Shown: positions 17,964 to 28,395, counted from the stretch's first letter. The stretch is 64,000 nt of DNA from Clostridium thermosuccinogenes (GCF_002896855.1 NZ_CP021850.1:3497665-3561664); one strand, 5' to 3'. The notes: a model not told the origin generated them from the sequence alone. Numbers and translations are program-made.

Positions 17964-18962
17964 TCACAAATTTCTTTCTATTCTTTCTCTTACCGATGCA
18001 TCCATCATATCTCCATATTTATATCCACAGTCCTCCAAGAACTTTCTGGACATTTCCACACGGCCCAGTTCCTTGTAAAGAATGCATATATCCGCAATAA
18101 TTAATGAAAGAATTTCTCCCTGGGGCTTTAAATCCAATGCACGCATATACTGTGCGATGGCCGCCTCCAAATCTCCCTTTATCTTGCTGTCAAATGCTTC
18201 ATTGATCAAATCGCTTAAACATGAACCATTTCCGGGATTATCCTTTTCTTCCAATGCCGGCGCTGCCTCTTTAATCGGCTCCTCTCCATTTTTCGTCTCC
18301 CCGGCATATGCTTTTACACCTTCCGGAATTGCTTCATTCACCGGTATTGTTACACTTGCCGTTTCAATCTGACAAACCGGTTCCGGCTCCCTTCCTTCCT
18401 CAGCATTTTCGACTGTAGCCGGCATATTTTTCTCCCGATTCTGCCCGTCCGGTGTCAGGGCACCATCTTTTTCGGTTTCCACCAAGGTTTTGGGGGATTC
18501 AGATATTGCAGCGGCAGCCGCTTCGCCTGGGGCTACATTGACATTCTCCCAAGTTTTAACTTCTATTCCCATTTTACCAATATTTCGTGCTCTGTCAACA
18601 AATTTTTCAAATATGTTTCTTATATAGTTCATTGCTTTATTTATAGTCATATTCTCTCCCTTATGATCCGCTATTCGTGCAATCCCTGTTGTGAGGGCTA
18701 CAAGCATTATAACATATACTATGAAGGTCAAGAAAAGTGCAAGATAAAAATTGCTCCAGGAGAATTCTATAGTGTTTTTTTGCCGCAGGAGGCCGCCGAC
18801 GACAGAAAATGTAACAGGAACCACAATACTGATTGCTATTGAGCCGATGAAAGAAATAATTGCGGCGTTAAGCCCTAATTCATCCTTCCCGCTTTTCCTT
18901 CTGAAAAACAAAACTGACGTAATAGCGACTGCTGCTGTGGCAACAATTAAATATATAACCAT
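17964..18962 (-). CDS. Membrane protein with C-terminal TPR-like repeat, unknown function
   Basis: A 332-residue protein with three hydrophobic segments at about 2-20, 34-58 and 72-95, a basic helical part (100-130), a long disordered Pro/Glu/Ala-rich stretch (140-250), and a C-terminal tetratricopeptide-like region (about 258-332) containing GDLEAAIAQYMRALDLKP. The repeat suggests a protein-protein docking role on the cytoplasmic side. It lies 52 bp before the PRC-barrel gene in a probable three-gene unit ending with the VanW protein. No named family is recognised. Confidence 0.75.
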   Translation of the reverse strand: MVIYLIVATAAVAITSVLFFRRKSGKDELGLNAAIISFIGSIAISIVVPVTFSVVGGLLRQKNTIEFSWSNFYLALFLTFIVYVIMLVALTTGIARIADHKGENMTINKAMNYIRNIFEKFVDRARNIGKMGIEVKTWENVNVAPGEAAAAAISESPKTLVETEKDGALTPDGQNREKNMPATVENAEEGREPEPVCQIETASVTIPVNEAIPEGVKAYAGETKNGEEPIKEAAPALEEKDNPGNGSCLSDLINEAFDSKIKGDLEAAIAQYMRALDLKPQGEILSLIIADICILYKELGRVEMSRKFLEDCGYKYGDMMDASVRERIERNL

Positions 18963-19355
18963 ACTTCCACGCTTCCCCTTGTTGTATTTTTACTCTCATG
19001 ATAAACTGCGGAATCCACGACCATAGATATAATTGCTTATTTACCATGAACGGCAGAATTATGTCTACTTCGTAAACATGAATATTTCATTTGAATTATC
19101 GAAAAAAAATTCTGAAACCTTAATAGAATCTTCATAAGCTATCACTTCTTCATAAATGAGCATAAAATTCCGTGACCGCTCATGTCTGCAAAGTGCCAGC
19201 AATGTATAAAAAACATCCATGTTTTCGTGCTAAAGCAAATAAAAAAAGAGATATGGAAATCTCTCCATATCTCCTGATTGCTATTGGGATGGCAAATGCC
19301 ACCCAGTAAGGACTTTGTCTCAACATAAAAACCTGCCATGCTTCAAGGATCTAAG
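18963..19355. other. Intergenic region between lon and the TPR gene
   Basis: This 393-bp stretch contains the lon terminator (19241-19273) and a short inverted repeat ATGAGC...GCTCAT at 19157-19184. It must hold the promoter for the TPR/PRC/VanW unit, but no clear -35/-10 pair was found. The small frames in it have no ribosome sites. Confidence 0.5.
19241..19273 (-). terminator. Rho-independent terminator of lon
   Basis: GAGATATGGA (19248-19257) pairs with TCCATATCTC (19264-19273). The A-run at 19241-19247 becomes a U-run in the minus-strand transcript. Confidence 0.9.
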
Positions 19356-21809
19356 CTACTGCTGAATCATATCCGTGTTTTGATCGGCATCGCCCAGTAT
19401 TGCCTGTTCTTCGGCAATTATCATCTTATCATCTTCACTTTTCATGCTGCTCGCCTTTGTCTTATCTTTTTTATTGTTAACCAGGGCTGCGCTCAAAACA
19501 GATTCCATCTTTTCCACAGGGATAAATTTGAGCTTCTCCCTGACATTTTGTGGTATATCCTCTATATCTTTTTTATTGTCCACAGGAAGGATTATTGTAT
19601 CGATTCCGGCTCTGTGGGCTGCCAGAACCTTCTCTTTCAAACCGCCTATGGGCAGCACCCTTCCCCTCAGAGTGATTTCACCGGTCATAGCCACGTTCCT
19701 TCTCACCGGCATACCCGTCAATGCCGACACCATAGCCGTAGCCATGGTAATACCCGCCGAAGGTCCATCCTTAGGTATAGCTCCTTCAGGCACATGTATG
19801 TGGATATCGTATTTATTGTGGAAGTCCTTATCTATACCCAGCTGCTCCGCTTTCGATCGTATGAAGCTTATGGCAGCCCGGGCGGATTCCTTCATTACAT
19901 CCCCCAATTGACCTGTAAGCTCCAGCTTGCCATCACCGCTCATAAGATTGACTTCGATAGATAATGTGTCACCGCCAACAGGGGTCCAGACCAAGCCTGT
20001 GGCAACACCCACTTCATCCTTTTCCTTAGCCTTGTCATACCTGTATACCTTCACACCGAGGAATTTCTCCAGATTATTGGAGGTAACCTTAACGGACTTC
20101 TTTCCGGTGGATACCAGTTCCTTGGCAGCTTTACGGCATACTGTAGCTATCTGTCTTTCAAGGTTCCTGACTCCGGCTTCCCTTGTGTAATAGTTTATGA
20201 TATCCCTTACAGCCTTTTCATCAATCTTCAAATTTGCCTTTTTTAGGCCGTGGGCCTTTATCTGCTTTGGTACAAGGTACTTCATCGCAATATTGACCTT
20301 TTCTTCCTCAGTATAGCTGGTGAGGCTTATTACTTCCATCCTGTCCAGCAGTGGCCTCGGTATTGTGTCAAGATTGTTGGCCGTTGTGATGAACATTACG
20401 TCGGAAAGGTCGAAGGGCAGCTCCAGGTAATGATCCCTGAAAGCAAAATTCTGTTCTGCGTCCAGTACCTCCAGCATCGCAGAAGCCGGGTCACCCCTGA
20501 AATCACTGCTCATCTTATCAATTTCATCCAGCAGCACCAGAGGATTTTTCGATCCTGCCTGCTTCAAAGCTGCTATTATCCTTCCGGGCATCGCTCCGAC
20601 GTAGGTTCTTCGGTGTCCTCTGATTTCTGCTTCATCCCTCACTCCGCCCAGCGACATTCTCACATATTTTCTGTTCAAAGCTCTTGCTATTGACTTGGCT
20701 ATAGAGGTTTTGCCCACTCCCGGAGGTCCTACCAGGCAAAGTATCGGGCCTTTGAGGGCGCTCTTGAGTTTTCTTATGGCCAGATACTCGATAATTCTAT
20801 CCTTAACTTTTTCCAGTCCATAATGATCCTCATCAAGAATTTTCTTTGCCTTATCCAGATCGATGATCTCCTCCGTGGATTTATTCCAGGGAAGATCCAA
20901 TATCCAGTCCAGATATGTTCTTATGACAGAGCCTTCTGCCGACCCGGAGGGCATCTTGAGCAGGCGATCCAGCTCTTTAAGAACCTTGTTTTCTACCTCT
21001 TCGGGAACTTCGGCTTTTTTCAGCCTTGCCTTGTATTCCTCCACTTCACCGCTTATACCGTCCCTGTCACCCAACTCATTCTGTATTGCTTTCAATTGTT
21101 CCCTAAGGTAATATTCCTTCTGGGACTTGTCTATCTGCTTGCGCACCTTCGCATTTATTTCTTTTTCAATTTCCAGAATTTCAATTTCCTTCAGCATCAA
21201 CCGGAACAATTTTTCGAGTCTTATCCGGGGATGGAATTCATCGAGAATTTCCTGCTTCTGTTCTACCTTAAGTGTAAGGTTGGAAGTTATCACATCCGCC
21301 AACTGCCCATGATCCTCTATGGAATTGACAGTCAACAATATATCGGGTGAAATTTTGTTGCTAAGCCTTACATACTCCTCAAAGGTTGACAGTGTACTTC
21401 TTTTAAGGGCTTCTATTTCATCTTTGTCATCTTCATCATAAGTGTATATCTTTTCTACAACCTCAGCCATGAAGAAGGGCTCTGTTTGCGTAATTTCGCC
21501 TATTTCAGCACGGCTTATGCCCTCCACAAGAACCCTGATGGTATCTCCTGGAAGCTTAAGCAGCTGCTTTACTTTGGATATGGTACCTACCCTATATATA
21601 TCTTCTTCGGAAGGCGAATCAACTCTTGCGTCCTTCTGCGTCACCAGCAGGATCAACTGATTGTTTACCATAGCCTCTTCCAGAGCTTTTATGGATTTTG
21701 CCCTACCCACGTCAAAAGGCAAGGTCATATATGGAAACACCGTCAATCCGCGGAGGGGCAAAAGCGGTAGAATCTGCTTCTTTATTGCTTTATTTGACTC
21801 TATCATCAT
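19356..21809 (-). CDS. lon: Lon ATP-dependent serine protease
   Basis: An 817-residue LonA protease that degrades misfolded and regulatory proteins in the cytoplasm. The N-terminal substrate-recognition domain (about 12-210) is followed by a coiled region, an AAA+ domain with Walker [10 protein letters not shown] near residue 360 and Walker [11 protein letters not shown] near 420, and the protease domain with catalytic serine in DGPSAGITM near 685 and catalytic lysine in [14 protein letters not shown] near 725. Length and motif order match bacterial LonA. The C-terminal 40 residues are an acidic, poorly conserved tail. It is monocistronic with its own terminator. Confidence 0.97.
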   Translation of the reverse strand: MMIESNKAIKKQILPLLPLRGLTVFPYMTLPFDVGRAKSIKALEEAMVNNQLILLVTQKDARVDSPSEEDIYRVGTISKVKQLLKLPGDTIRVLVEGISRAEIGEITQTEPFFMAEVVEKIYTYDEDDKDEIEALKRSTLSTFEEYVRLSNKISPDILLTVNSIEDHGQLADVITSNLTLKVEQKQEILDEFHPRIRLEKLFRLMLKEIEILEIEKEINAKVRKQIDKSQKEYYLREQLKAIQNELGDRDGISGEVEEYKARLKKAEVPEEVENKVLKELDRLLKMPSGSAEGSVIRTYLDWILDLPWNKSTEEIIDLDKAKKILDEDHYGLEKVKDRIIEYLAIRKLKSALKGPILCLVGPPGVGKTSIAKSIARALNRKYVRMSLGGVRDEAEIRGHRRTYVGAMPGRIIAALKQAGSKNPLVLLDEIDKMSSDFRGDPASAMLEVLDAEQNFAFRDHYLELPFDLSDVMFITTANNLDTIPRPLLDRMEVISLTSYTEEEKVNIAMKYLVPKQIKAHGLKKANLKIDEKAVRDIINYYTREAGVRNLERQIATVCRKAAKELVSTGKKSVKVTSNNLEKFLGVKVYRYDKAKEKDEVGVATGLVWTPVGGDTLSIEVNLMSGDGKLELTGQLGDVMKESARAAISFIRSKAEQLGIDKDFHNKYDIHIHVPEGAIPKDGPSAGITMATAMVSALTGMPVRRNVAMTGEITLRGRVLPIGGLKEKVLAAHRAGIDTIILPVDNKKDIEDIPQNVREKLKFIPVEKMESVLSAALVNNKKDKTKASSMKSEDDKMIIAEEQAILGDADQNTDMIQQ

Positions 21810-22055
21810 ATCATCCCTTCAAACTCTAATAAAAATTGCCTCCAATTTATTACAACAGGCAGATGCAACTATACGCCGATTTAGACTAGCTACCTCTGCC
21901 TAATACCATAATCGTAACAATTATAACCTTTAACCCTCATCATTTCAATTGTTTTATCTGGAATATGAGGGAACTCTTTGGCTTACAGTAGCATTCGATA
22001 CTATCAAAACACCATACTCTTCCCTCTCCAGGAACACCTTTCCTGTCTTGTAAAC

Positions 22056-23468
22056 TCATCTGGGCTTCCGATTCGCTTTTGAAAGGCGTTCCATCACTGT
22101 GCTTAAGCACGCTTCCGCCTGGTCCATCTCTTTCGCGTCCGGGACAACATCACCATACCTCACCTTTTCATAAACCTTTGTGATACCTTCTATGGAAATA
22201 TCTTCACTTCCGGCTTTTCTGCATATTTCACCCGGGGTATCCGACCTTGCAACTCCAATGCCTGCCGCATTCAATACATCCAGTATCATGCCGTATATAT
22301 ATCTGACCTTGGCTGCCGGATTTGTTATTTTCTTCAGTCCTCTCATGCTCCACCGGAGCTTTTCTTCCGATTTTTTCCTTTTTCCGGCGGAATTTTTAAC
22401 CGGCTTTATTTCAACTACCTCATCGTTATAATCTTCCTCTTCCGGCTCAACTTTATCCGTGCTGCGAAGAATATTCAATACAAACATCCATACCTTTTGA
22501 AAAGCTTTCCTGACAGCCCGCAAGATGACCGGCAGAGCTTTATATATAAGATATATAAAAATAACAATAAATATCCCTTTGAGTATCAAATCCGCAACCG
22601 GATTCATGCCGCTCTCATCACCCAAATCCGGGAGCTGTGGGGGCTGCGCCTGACCAATGATGCCGTCCGTTTCCGGAGCACGGCTGAATAGAAATTCCAG
22701 CGCTCTCAAAAACAGCACTATTCCTTTGCGGACGACATTGTTGAGTATATTCAGGAAAAATACAATAATGCCTTTAAGGTTTAAAAACAGCAGAGTGATG
22801 CCAAACAGTGTCAAAACCGAAAATATGTTGAATTTCCTAATATCCTTTGATACTCCGGCCAGACGCCTGTTCATATGGAGGAATACACTGTCTATTCCGG
22901 CCTGGTTGAATACTATCATGGATGTCACCGTCAGGATATATGCATAGAATATAAAATTCAGCCTTATGTCCGAAAATGAGCAAATTGCTGTCGATATGGC
23001 TATAGTAATGATACCACCGTACAATTTCGTCCGGTTCAAAATATCATCGAACTCTCCATACCGGGCCCTCACTCCCACTATATAGAAAATCAACGCTGCT
23101 ATAGCCTCAAAGGCAGCTCTGAATATTCCGTCCCTTTGAAATACCACAGCCGCTATTGCCGCCGGCACCAACGCTGCAATATGAACTACCAGTCCGCTTA
23201 GAAACAGCGCCGTGGCATGTTTATCCAATATGAACTCCGCCACCTTTCCCGAAGCCAACCGGGAAAAAAAGGCGGAATTCTCCCTTATAACAGCCGATGC
23301 GATGAAAAATCCGGCTGTCATCAGAATTGATGCAAGCAAAAGGGACAGCGCTCCGCCATCTGTTTTGAATAATAATGCCCTGACGGTGATTACTGCGGGG
23401 TAAATAAACGAAAACACCCCCAGCAGCGCTGTTGCCTTTAATGCATATGTTCTGAAGTTCTCATGCAT
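22056..23468 (-). CDS. DUF4129-type membrane protein of MoxR-DUF58 operon
   Basis: A 470-residue membrane protein with about eight hydrophobic segments in residues 10-330 and a cytoplasmic C-terminal domain (about 380-465). The conserved pattern TPGEICRK...ITKVYEKVRYGDVVPD matches DUF4129. This domain is often fused to a transglutaminase-like core in related operons; no such Cys-His-Asp core is visible here. It is the third gene after the MoxR ATPase and DUF58 protein. Such triplets are thought to act in assembly or maturation of membrane or secreted protein complexes. The specific client is unknown. Confidence 0.8.
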   Translation of the reverse strand: MHENFRTYALKATALLGVFSFIYPAVITVRALLFKTDGGALSLLLASILMTAGFFIASAVIRENSAFFSRLASGKVAEFILDKHATALFLSGLVVHIAALVPAAIAAVVFQRDGIFRAAFEAIAALIFYIVGVRARYGEFDDILNRTKLYGGIITIAISTAICSFSDIRLNFIFYAYILTVTSMIVFNQAGIDSVFLHMNRRLAGVSKDIRKFNIFSVLTLFGITLLFLNLKGIIVFFLNILNNVVRKGIVLFLRALEFLFSRAPETDGIIGQAQPPQLPDLGDESGMNPVADLILKGIFIVIFIYLIYKALPVILRAVRKAFQKVWMFVLNILRSTDKVEPEEEDYNDEVVEIKPVKNSAGKRKKSEEKLRWSMRGLKKITNPAAKVRYIYGMILDVLNAAGIGVARSDTPGEICRKAGSEDISIEGITKVYEKVRYGDVVPDAKEMDQAEACLSTVMERLSKANRKPR

Positions 23469-23550
23469 TCATATCCTTCCCTGCTCTATTGATATTGTAT
23501 CCACCTTTCAACTAAAACCAGCTTGCTGTGCCGGTATTTCGAGCCTTAGC

Positions 23551-24696
23551 TCATGCCTGCACTGCATAATCTTTTTCCGAATCCGTCGACAAAACATAGA
23601 TGTTCATGTCTTCCGGCACTTTTGCACCTTCCGGTTCTTTCAAAAGCAGGATGGAAATCCGGTTGTCAAGCCTTTCCAGTTCCCTCACATGCTCACATAT
23701 GGCATCGGTGAGATAGCAGGTTATTATTATGACATCGCAGTTCCGTATCTTTCCCTCCATCCAGCTTAAGAAATCCTGAAAATCCTTCACTCTCTTAAGC
23801 TCCAGCTTTGCCAGTATCTCCATGAGCATTGAAACATGCTCCCTGCCGGCAGCTTCTTCAGTAAATACCATCTTGCCGTCATCGTCGATTGTGGTGCCGT
23901 TGGTAGCAAATCTCACCGGAGCCCCCGACATAAGGGACGAATCAAAAATCGATGCCGCCACCTTTATTCCATACTCTACCAATTCCTTGTCGATGGTGTT
24001 GTAATATTCATTTTCTATGGATTGAATATTGAGCATAACAGTAAGGCTCAGCCGGGATGTATAATCGTTATTCCTGACCATAAGCCTGCCTTCTTTTGCT
24101 GTAGCCCTCCAGTGTATTCTGTTCATAGGGTCCCTCGGAGTATACTCCCTGGCTCCTGAAACTATAAAAGGGTCATCTATGATCCAGCGTCTGACTATCC
24201 TTTCCCCCTGGAGGTAGTTGATTGGAATAAAATACTGCTCAAAATCCACGACAGCCGGGTATACCTTGAGAGTCGCACCCACCTTGACCGGCATTGAGTT
24301 TGTTCTGAAACTCAGAAGATCACCGCTTACCAGAGTGGACGTATCTATATTATATATACCCCTTTTCAGGCACTTTACCTTCCATCTTCGGATTATCTTC
24401 TGATAGCTTTTTAATACGAAGCTGCTGGTGGCATAGCGGCTCTCCTGGTTGACAACCGAACGGGCACCTGCAAAATCCAGCCAGCGGGATGTGTATATAT
24501 TGGCCTTAAGCCACGGTACAGGCAGCACTTTCCTGTTTTCCACCGTCTCTACCAAAAATATCTCATCCCCTTCATGAGCTTCCTTAACGCTGAACTCACA
24601 TTTATATATAAGGTTTTTAAAGGCAAGCTTCCCAAAGATCAAGCTTTGCATCCCTATTACCGCAAGGACGATTATGATAAATGCCAGGATTTCCAT
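23551..24696 (-). CDS. DUF58 domain protein
   Basis: A 381-residue protein with an N-terminal membrane helix (about 2-20), a beta-rich extracellular-type region and the DUF58 core near 180-230. The core carries the hallmark REYTPRDPMNRIHWRATAK, a variant of the Y-x2-GD-x-R-x-IDW motif. The C-terminal half is likely to adopt a von Willebrand A-like fold without an obvious MIDAS. DUF58 proteins are regular partners of MoxR ATPases, probably as the substrate-side or VWA component. The gene starts 17 bp after the moxR stop. Confidence 0.88.
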   Translation of the reverse strand: MEILAFIIIVLAVIGMQSLIFGKLAFKNLIYKCEFSVKEAHEGDEIFLVETVENRKVLPVPWLKANIYTSRWLDFAGARSVVNQESRYATSSFVLKSYQKIIRRWKVKCLKRGIYNIDTSTLVSGDLLSFRTNSMPVKVGATLKVYPAVVDFEQYFIPINYLQGERIVRRWIIDDPFIVSGAREYTPRDPMNRIHWRATAKEGRLMVRNNDYTSRLSLTVMLNIQSIENEYYNTIDKELVEYGIKVAASIFDSSLMSGAPVRFATNGTTIDDDGKMVFTEEAAGREHVSMLMEILAKLELKRVKDFQDFLSWMEGKIRNCDVIIITCYLTDAICEHVRELERLDNRISILLLKEPEGAKVPEDMNIYVLSTDSEKDYAVQA

Positions 24697-24713
24697 TGGC
24701 TTTTCTCCCTCAA

Positions 24714-25670
24714 TTATATTTCCTCCGTTGGAACAGGAATCTCCTTCAAAATATCCGATAATACCGCTTCCGATGGCTTAATGCCTTTGGTTGTGACTGC
24801 ATGCCCTCTTAGTATTATCCTGTGGGCAAGCACTGGTAAAGCCAGATGCTTGACATCATCGGGGATGACATAATCCCGCCCTTTCAATGCAGCATATACC
24901 TGGGCTGCCTTCATAAGGGCAAGGCTTCCTCTTGGACTGACACCGAGGATGATTTTCTCATGGTTTCTGGTAGCCTCTATGATACTTATTATGTAATCCT
25001 TTACCGCATCATTTACCCTTACCGAAGCAAAAGCTTCCTGAGCTTCAACTATCTCCTCCGACGAAGCAACAGTATCTATATCCACCGACGAGGTTTTTGC
25101 CTGGAACCGGTCCAGAATTTCCTTACCTTCCTGCGCTGTCGGATATCCCATCCTGAGCCTCATCATAAACCTGTCCAGCTGAGCTTCCGGCAGCGGGAAT
25201 GTTCCCTGGGTCTCCACAGGATTTTGGGTAGCTATGACAAAAAAGGGCTTGGCAAGGATTTTCGTATCCCCGTCTATAGTCACCTGGCGTTCCTCCATGC
25301 ATTCAAGAAGGCTTGACTGTGTTCTCGGGGTAGCCCTGTTGATTTCATCGGCCAGAATTATGTTGGTAAATATGGGGCCCTGTCTGAAAACAAATTCCCC
25401 CTGCTTCTGATCAAAATAATTTATGCCTGTAAGATCGGTGGGCAGTAAATCCGGTGTAAACTGTATCCTCTTGAATTCACAATCTATCGACCGGGCAAGG
25501 CATTTTGCCAGCATGGTTTTGCCCACTCCGGGCACATCCTCCAGCAGTACATGGCCCGAGCAAAAAAGAGATATTATCACAAGATCGATTATGTCATCCT
25601 TACCGACAATAACCCGGGAAATATTAGATTTGATTCTTTCACCAAGACTTTTTACCTGCTGCAGTTCCAA
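24714..25670 (-). CDS. MoxR-family AAA+ ATPase
   Basis: About 318 residues. Walker A is EDVPGVGKTML near residues 42-52, Walker B is IILADEINRATPRTQ near 106-120, and the sensor region contains FVIATQNPVETQGTFPLPEAQLDRF. MoxR ATPases act as chaperones for metal insertion or complex assembly with VWA/DUF58 partners, which follow here. A GTG at 25679 lies on top of the ribosome site GGGAG, so I prefer the TTG at 25670, eight bases beyond it. An insertion sequence ends 42 bp upstream of the longest frame, so the native promoter has been displaced. Confidence 0.93.
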   Translation of the reverse strand: MELQQVKSLGERIKSNISRVIVGKDDIIDLVIISLFCSGHVLLEDVPGVGKTMLAKCLARSIDCEFKRIQFTPDLLPTDLTGINYFDQKQGEFVFRQGPIFTNIILADEINRATPRTQSSLLECMEERQVTIDGDTKILAKPFFVIATQNPVETQGTFPLPEAQLDRFMMRLRMGYPTAQEGKEILDRFQAKTSSVDIDTVASSEEIVEAQEAFASVRVNDAVKDYIISIIEATRNHEKIILGVSPRGSLALMKAAQVYAALKGRDYVIPDDVKHLALPVLAHRIILRGHAVTTKGIKPSEAVLSDILKEIPVPTEEI

Positions 25671-25721
25671 TTTCAACACTCCCTTATACCGGAAAAATGG
25701 TAATAAAATTAAATCATATAA

Positions 25722-27148
25722 TAGTACTTACGCAAAAGTAACATAAACAAGTCATATCAGCACTTTGAAAACAGAATATAGCTTAAAAGGTTGTTGCATT
25801 GAGGTTTCCATATATTACAGCTATTCACCAGTTTTCGAATTATGCTATTCTTTTGGCAGGGGTTCCATGAGGTCTACCAAAAATTGCATTTCCGACATAA
25901 CCGTTGCCAAGCACGGCATTCACGATATTATTACTGAACTGGTGAGAAAGTTCAATTTGGATAAGTTTTTGTTCCCTGAGAAGTATACACTGGTCTTCGT
26001 TGCAGCATGTATGGGTATAATCCTGTTTAATAATCCTACAGCAACATATATTGCGCAGAAGCTGTACTGGGTATCCCATGATGCCATAACAAGGCTGCTG
26101 CCGTTGCTTTCTATTAATAACACAAATATCATGATCCTGTTCATCCAGGCAATACAGTCACAAACGGCTGGTCTTGGATATTTGATCATCGATGATGTGA
26201 TTATCAGGAAGCCTTTCGGCAAGAGCATTTTCCCGACATCTTATGTATACGATCACACAAATAATCGGTATGTCTGGGGAATGCACATTGTAGTCCTTCT
26301 ATGGTCTAATGGTTGGATTAAAATCCCCGTGGCGTTTCGGATATGGAAACCGGAAGAAAAGTGTGAAGAATATCATACCAAGGTTGAACTAGCCATACGT
26401 ATGATATCCTTCGCCCACAAATTTGGTTTGGCTGCCGAATACGTCACATTCGACACCTGGTATTCCTGTAAAGAGCTCCTGCAAAAGCTCTCAGAGTGCG
26501 GTTACCACTATGTCTGCATGATAAAGAATAACCGCAAAGTGCTGTACAACAACAGGGTTAACTTTAACGTTAAGACCATAAGCCTGCTGTTTAGCAAGAA
26601 ACAGTACAGGTACTACCCCGGTACAGGCTTCTACATCAAGGCTTTATCGGTAATCTTACCTGGTGTGGGTAACACCATGATGGCAATAGTCAAAAACGGC
26701 TATAACGCATCTATCCAAAACACCAGATTTATCATTACTGACTTGCCCGGTGTAGCTGCTCAAGACATCCTCAAGAAATACCTTTGCCGTTGGGACATTG
26801 AAGTATTCTTCAGAGACATCAAGCAGTTTCTGAACTTTGAAAAAGTTCAAGTCCGGTCTATTAGAAAACTTGAGGGTCACTTCTCCTTGGTGTTCATAAC
26901 TTCTGTATTCGTGCAGATTTTGCAGATACAGAATAATTTGAATACCATGGGTGAAACCATCAGCTTCCTGCAGGACATTGTCCAGGTTAAAGTCAACGGT
27001 ATTGTGTACATTATTAATGTAACATCCAAAGACCGGACAGGTAAAGAGGTAAATACTGTCTCAAATCCTCTCGCAACAACCATTTGGGACAAATTAAGTG
27101 CGTGAAATCTTTATTTTTCAAGGATCATTTTGTTTTGCGTAAGTACTG
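25722..27148 (+). mobile_element. IS4-family insertion sequence, copy 2
   Basis: A complete 1427-bp element with the same ends as copy 1 (AGTACTTACGCAAAA inverted repeats). It is flanked by the 8-bp direct repeat TCATATAA at 25714-25721 and 27149-27156. The repeat differs from that of copy 1, so the two insertions are independent events and neither end has been exchanged by recombination. It separates the moxR operon from the sugar-sensing cassette. Confidence 0.94.
25867..27105 (+). CDS. IS4-family transposase, copy 2
   Basis: The predicted protein is identical in sequence to the copy 1 product and carries the same IS4 Y-x2-R-x3-E-x6-K signature and aspartates. The open frame extends upstream to a TTG at 25765, but the ATG at 25867 has an AGGGG site in front. 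The gene has no frameshift or stop. Transcription runs away from moxR and toward the sugar-sensing genes. Confidence 0.93.
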   Translation: MRSTKNCISDITVAKHGIHDIITELVRKFNLDKFLFPEKYTLVFVAACMGIILFNNPTATYIAQKLYWVSHDAITRLLPLLSINNTNIMILFIQAIQSQTAGLGYLIIDDVIIRKPFGKSIFPTSYVYDHTNNRYVWGMHIVVLLWSNGWIKIPVAFRIWKPEEKCEEYHTKVELAIRMISFAHKFGLAAEYVTFDTWYSCKELLQKLSECGYHYVCMIKNNRKVLYNNRVNFNVKTISLLFSKKQYRYYPGTGFYIKALSVILPGVGNTMMAIVKNGYNASIQNTRFIITDLPGVAAQDILKKYLCRWDIEVFFRDIKQFLNFEKVQVRSIRKLEGHFSLVFITSVFVQILQIQNNLNTMGETISFLQDIVQVKVNGIVYIINVTSKDRTGKEVNTVSNPLATTIWDKLSA

Positions 27149-27387
27149 TCATATAAGTTTATTATAAATCAAATCCTATGGGAAAGTATATATAAATTGG
27201 CAATATTGTATTAAGAATGCTTTTATGGGTTATAAAGCGATGAAATATCTATTATTGCAGTATCAAAAGCGGTAATCCAATTTTTGCATCATGAAATTGC
27301 AGTACCGTTGTGTTATACTATATTGTTAAATATTGTTTTTGATAAAATGCGCCCTTTGTATGTATAATTGTGAGGGAGGGATTTCCT
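27149..27387 (+). promoter_or_regulatory. Upstream region of the sugar-sensing operon
   Basis: A 239-bp AT-rich gap. A weak candidate promoter is TTGCAG followed after 16 bp by TATATT, around 27298-27325. The native upstream part of the moxR operon should also lie here, now cut off by the insertion sequence; a TATAAT reading on the minus strand lies near 27160. Confidence 0.3.
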
Positions 27388-28395
27388 GTGAAAAAAAAGC
27401 ATTATGTAGTCCTGCTTTCTGCTATGATTTTGCTTATTCTTGCAATTACTTCATTTATATATTACAGCATTAATACCGCCCTTGCTTCTGTCGATCAGAA
27501 TGCCGGAATAATAGTACCGGACAAGGAGCCTGTCTATCACTTCGCAATGATCTGTGAGAACGTCGATGATCCTTTTTGGCTCTCCATAAAGAAAGGTGTG
27601 GAAAAGGCTTCAAAGGAATTCAACGTGGCTGTCGAGTTTAATGGGCCAGGCATTTCAAATATGGATGAGCAGTGGAAATACCTGGATGTGGCTATAGCAT
27701 CCAGAGTGGACGGAATAGTAACTTACGTATGGGATGAAGATCAAGCCGGTGAGCTTATAAACAAAGGCGTGAAAAAGGATATACCTGTTGTCACTATTGG
27801 CAGAGATGCCAAGGCCAGCATGAGAACCGCATTTGTTGGCATGAATGCGTATAGTTCCGGCGTTCAGCTGGGCAGAATGGCCCTTGCCGCCACAGGCGAT
27901 GAGGGTGATGTTGCTGTGCTTATTGGTAAAAATCAGGTTGGCGGAACAATGCTCCAAAATCTGATGATTTCAGGTATTAAAGACGCTTTTAAGATACATG
28001 ACCGGATTGATTTTAGTATAATTGAATATGATGACTTAAATTTTTTAGGCATCGAGGATACCATAAAAGATTTGCTGACCAACAGGCCCGAGCTGGATAC
28101 GATAGTGTGCACGACTGCAAGCGATACCATAGCTGTTGCCCAGAGATTAATTGATCTTAACAAGGTAGGCTACAATATAATCGGCTATGGTGATTCCCCG
28201 GAGCTATTGCGCTATATAGACAGCGAAGTAGTTTTTGGCACCGTCACAGCCAATCATGAACAAATGGGTTATGATGCTATCCGCGCACTGATGGATATAA
28301 AGGAAAAAGGCAGAACGTCAGCCTATTTTACAGTGGAAACACGCTTGATAACAAAAGCAAATGTCGATGAATATCTGAAGCCTGGGGAGGACTGA
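27388..28395 (+). CDS. Membrane-anchored sugar-binding (periplasmic-binding-protein family) sensor component
   Basis: About 335 residues from the GTG chosen here, which follows GGGAGGG; an upstream in-frame GTG at 27370 overlaps that site. An uncleaved-looking N-terminal hydrophobic helix (about 5-28) has no lipobox cysteine. It is followed by a type I periplasmic-binding domain of the ribose/xylose group (FAMICENVDDPFWLSIKKGVEKA; later IIGYGDSPELLRYIDSEVVFGTV). It ends two bases before the histidine kinase start. Binding protein, YesM-type kinase and YesN-type regulator together form the known three-component sugar-sensing layout, so this protein most likely presents ligand to the kinase rather than feeding a transporter. 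Confidence 0.82.
   Translation: MKKKHYVVLLSAMILLILAITSFIYYSINTALASVDQNAGIIVPDKEPVYHFAMICENVDDPFWLSIKKGVEKASKEFNVAVEFNGPGISNMDEQWKYLDVAIASRVDGIVTYVWDEDQAGELINKGVKKDIPVVTIGRDAKASMRTAFVGMNAYSSGVQLGRMALAATGDEGDVAVLIGKNQVGGTMLQNLMISGIKDAFKIHDRIDFSIIEYDDLNFLGIEDTIKDLLTNRPELDTIVCTTASDTIAVAQRLIDLNKVGYNIIGYGDSPELLRYIDSEVVFGTVTANHEQMGYDAIRALMDIKEKGRTSAYFTVETRLITKANVDEYLKPGED

Noticed and set aside
19142-19339. A 65-residue minus-strand frame after lon
   Set aside because: It contains the lon terminator stem within its length and lacks a ribosome site.
1130-27148. A 23-kb composite transposon carrying hydrogenase, mre, min and lon genes
   Set aside because: Each IS copy has its own matching target duplication, and there is no shared duplication outside the pair. 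The enclosed genes are conserved housekeeping loci in normal order.
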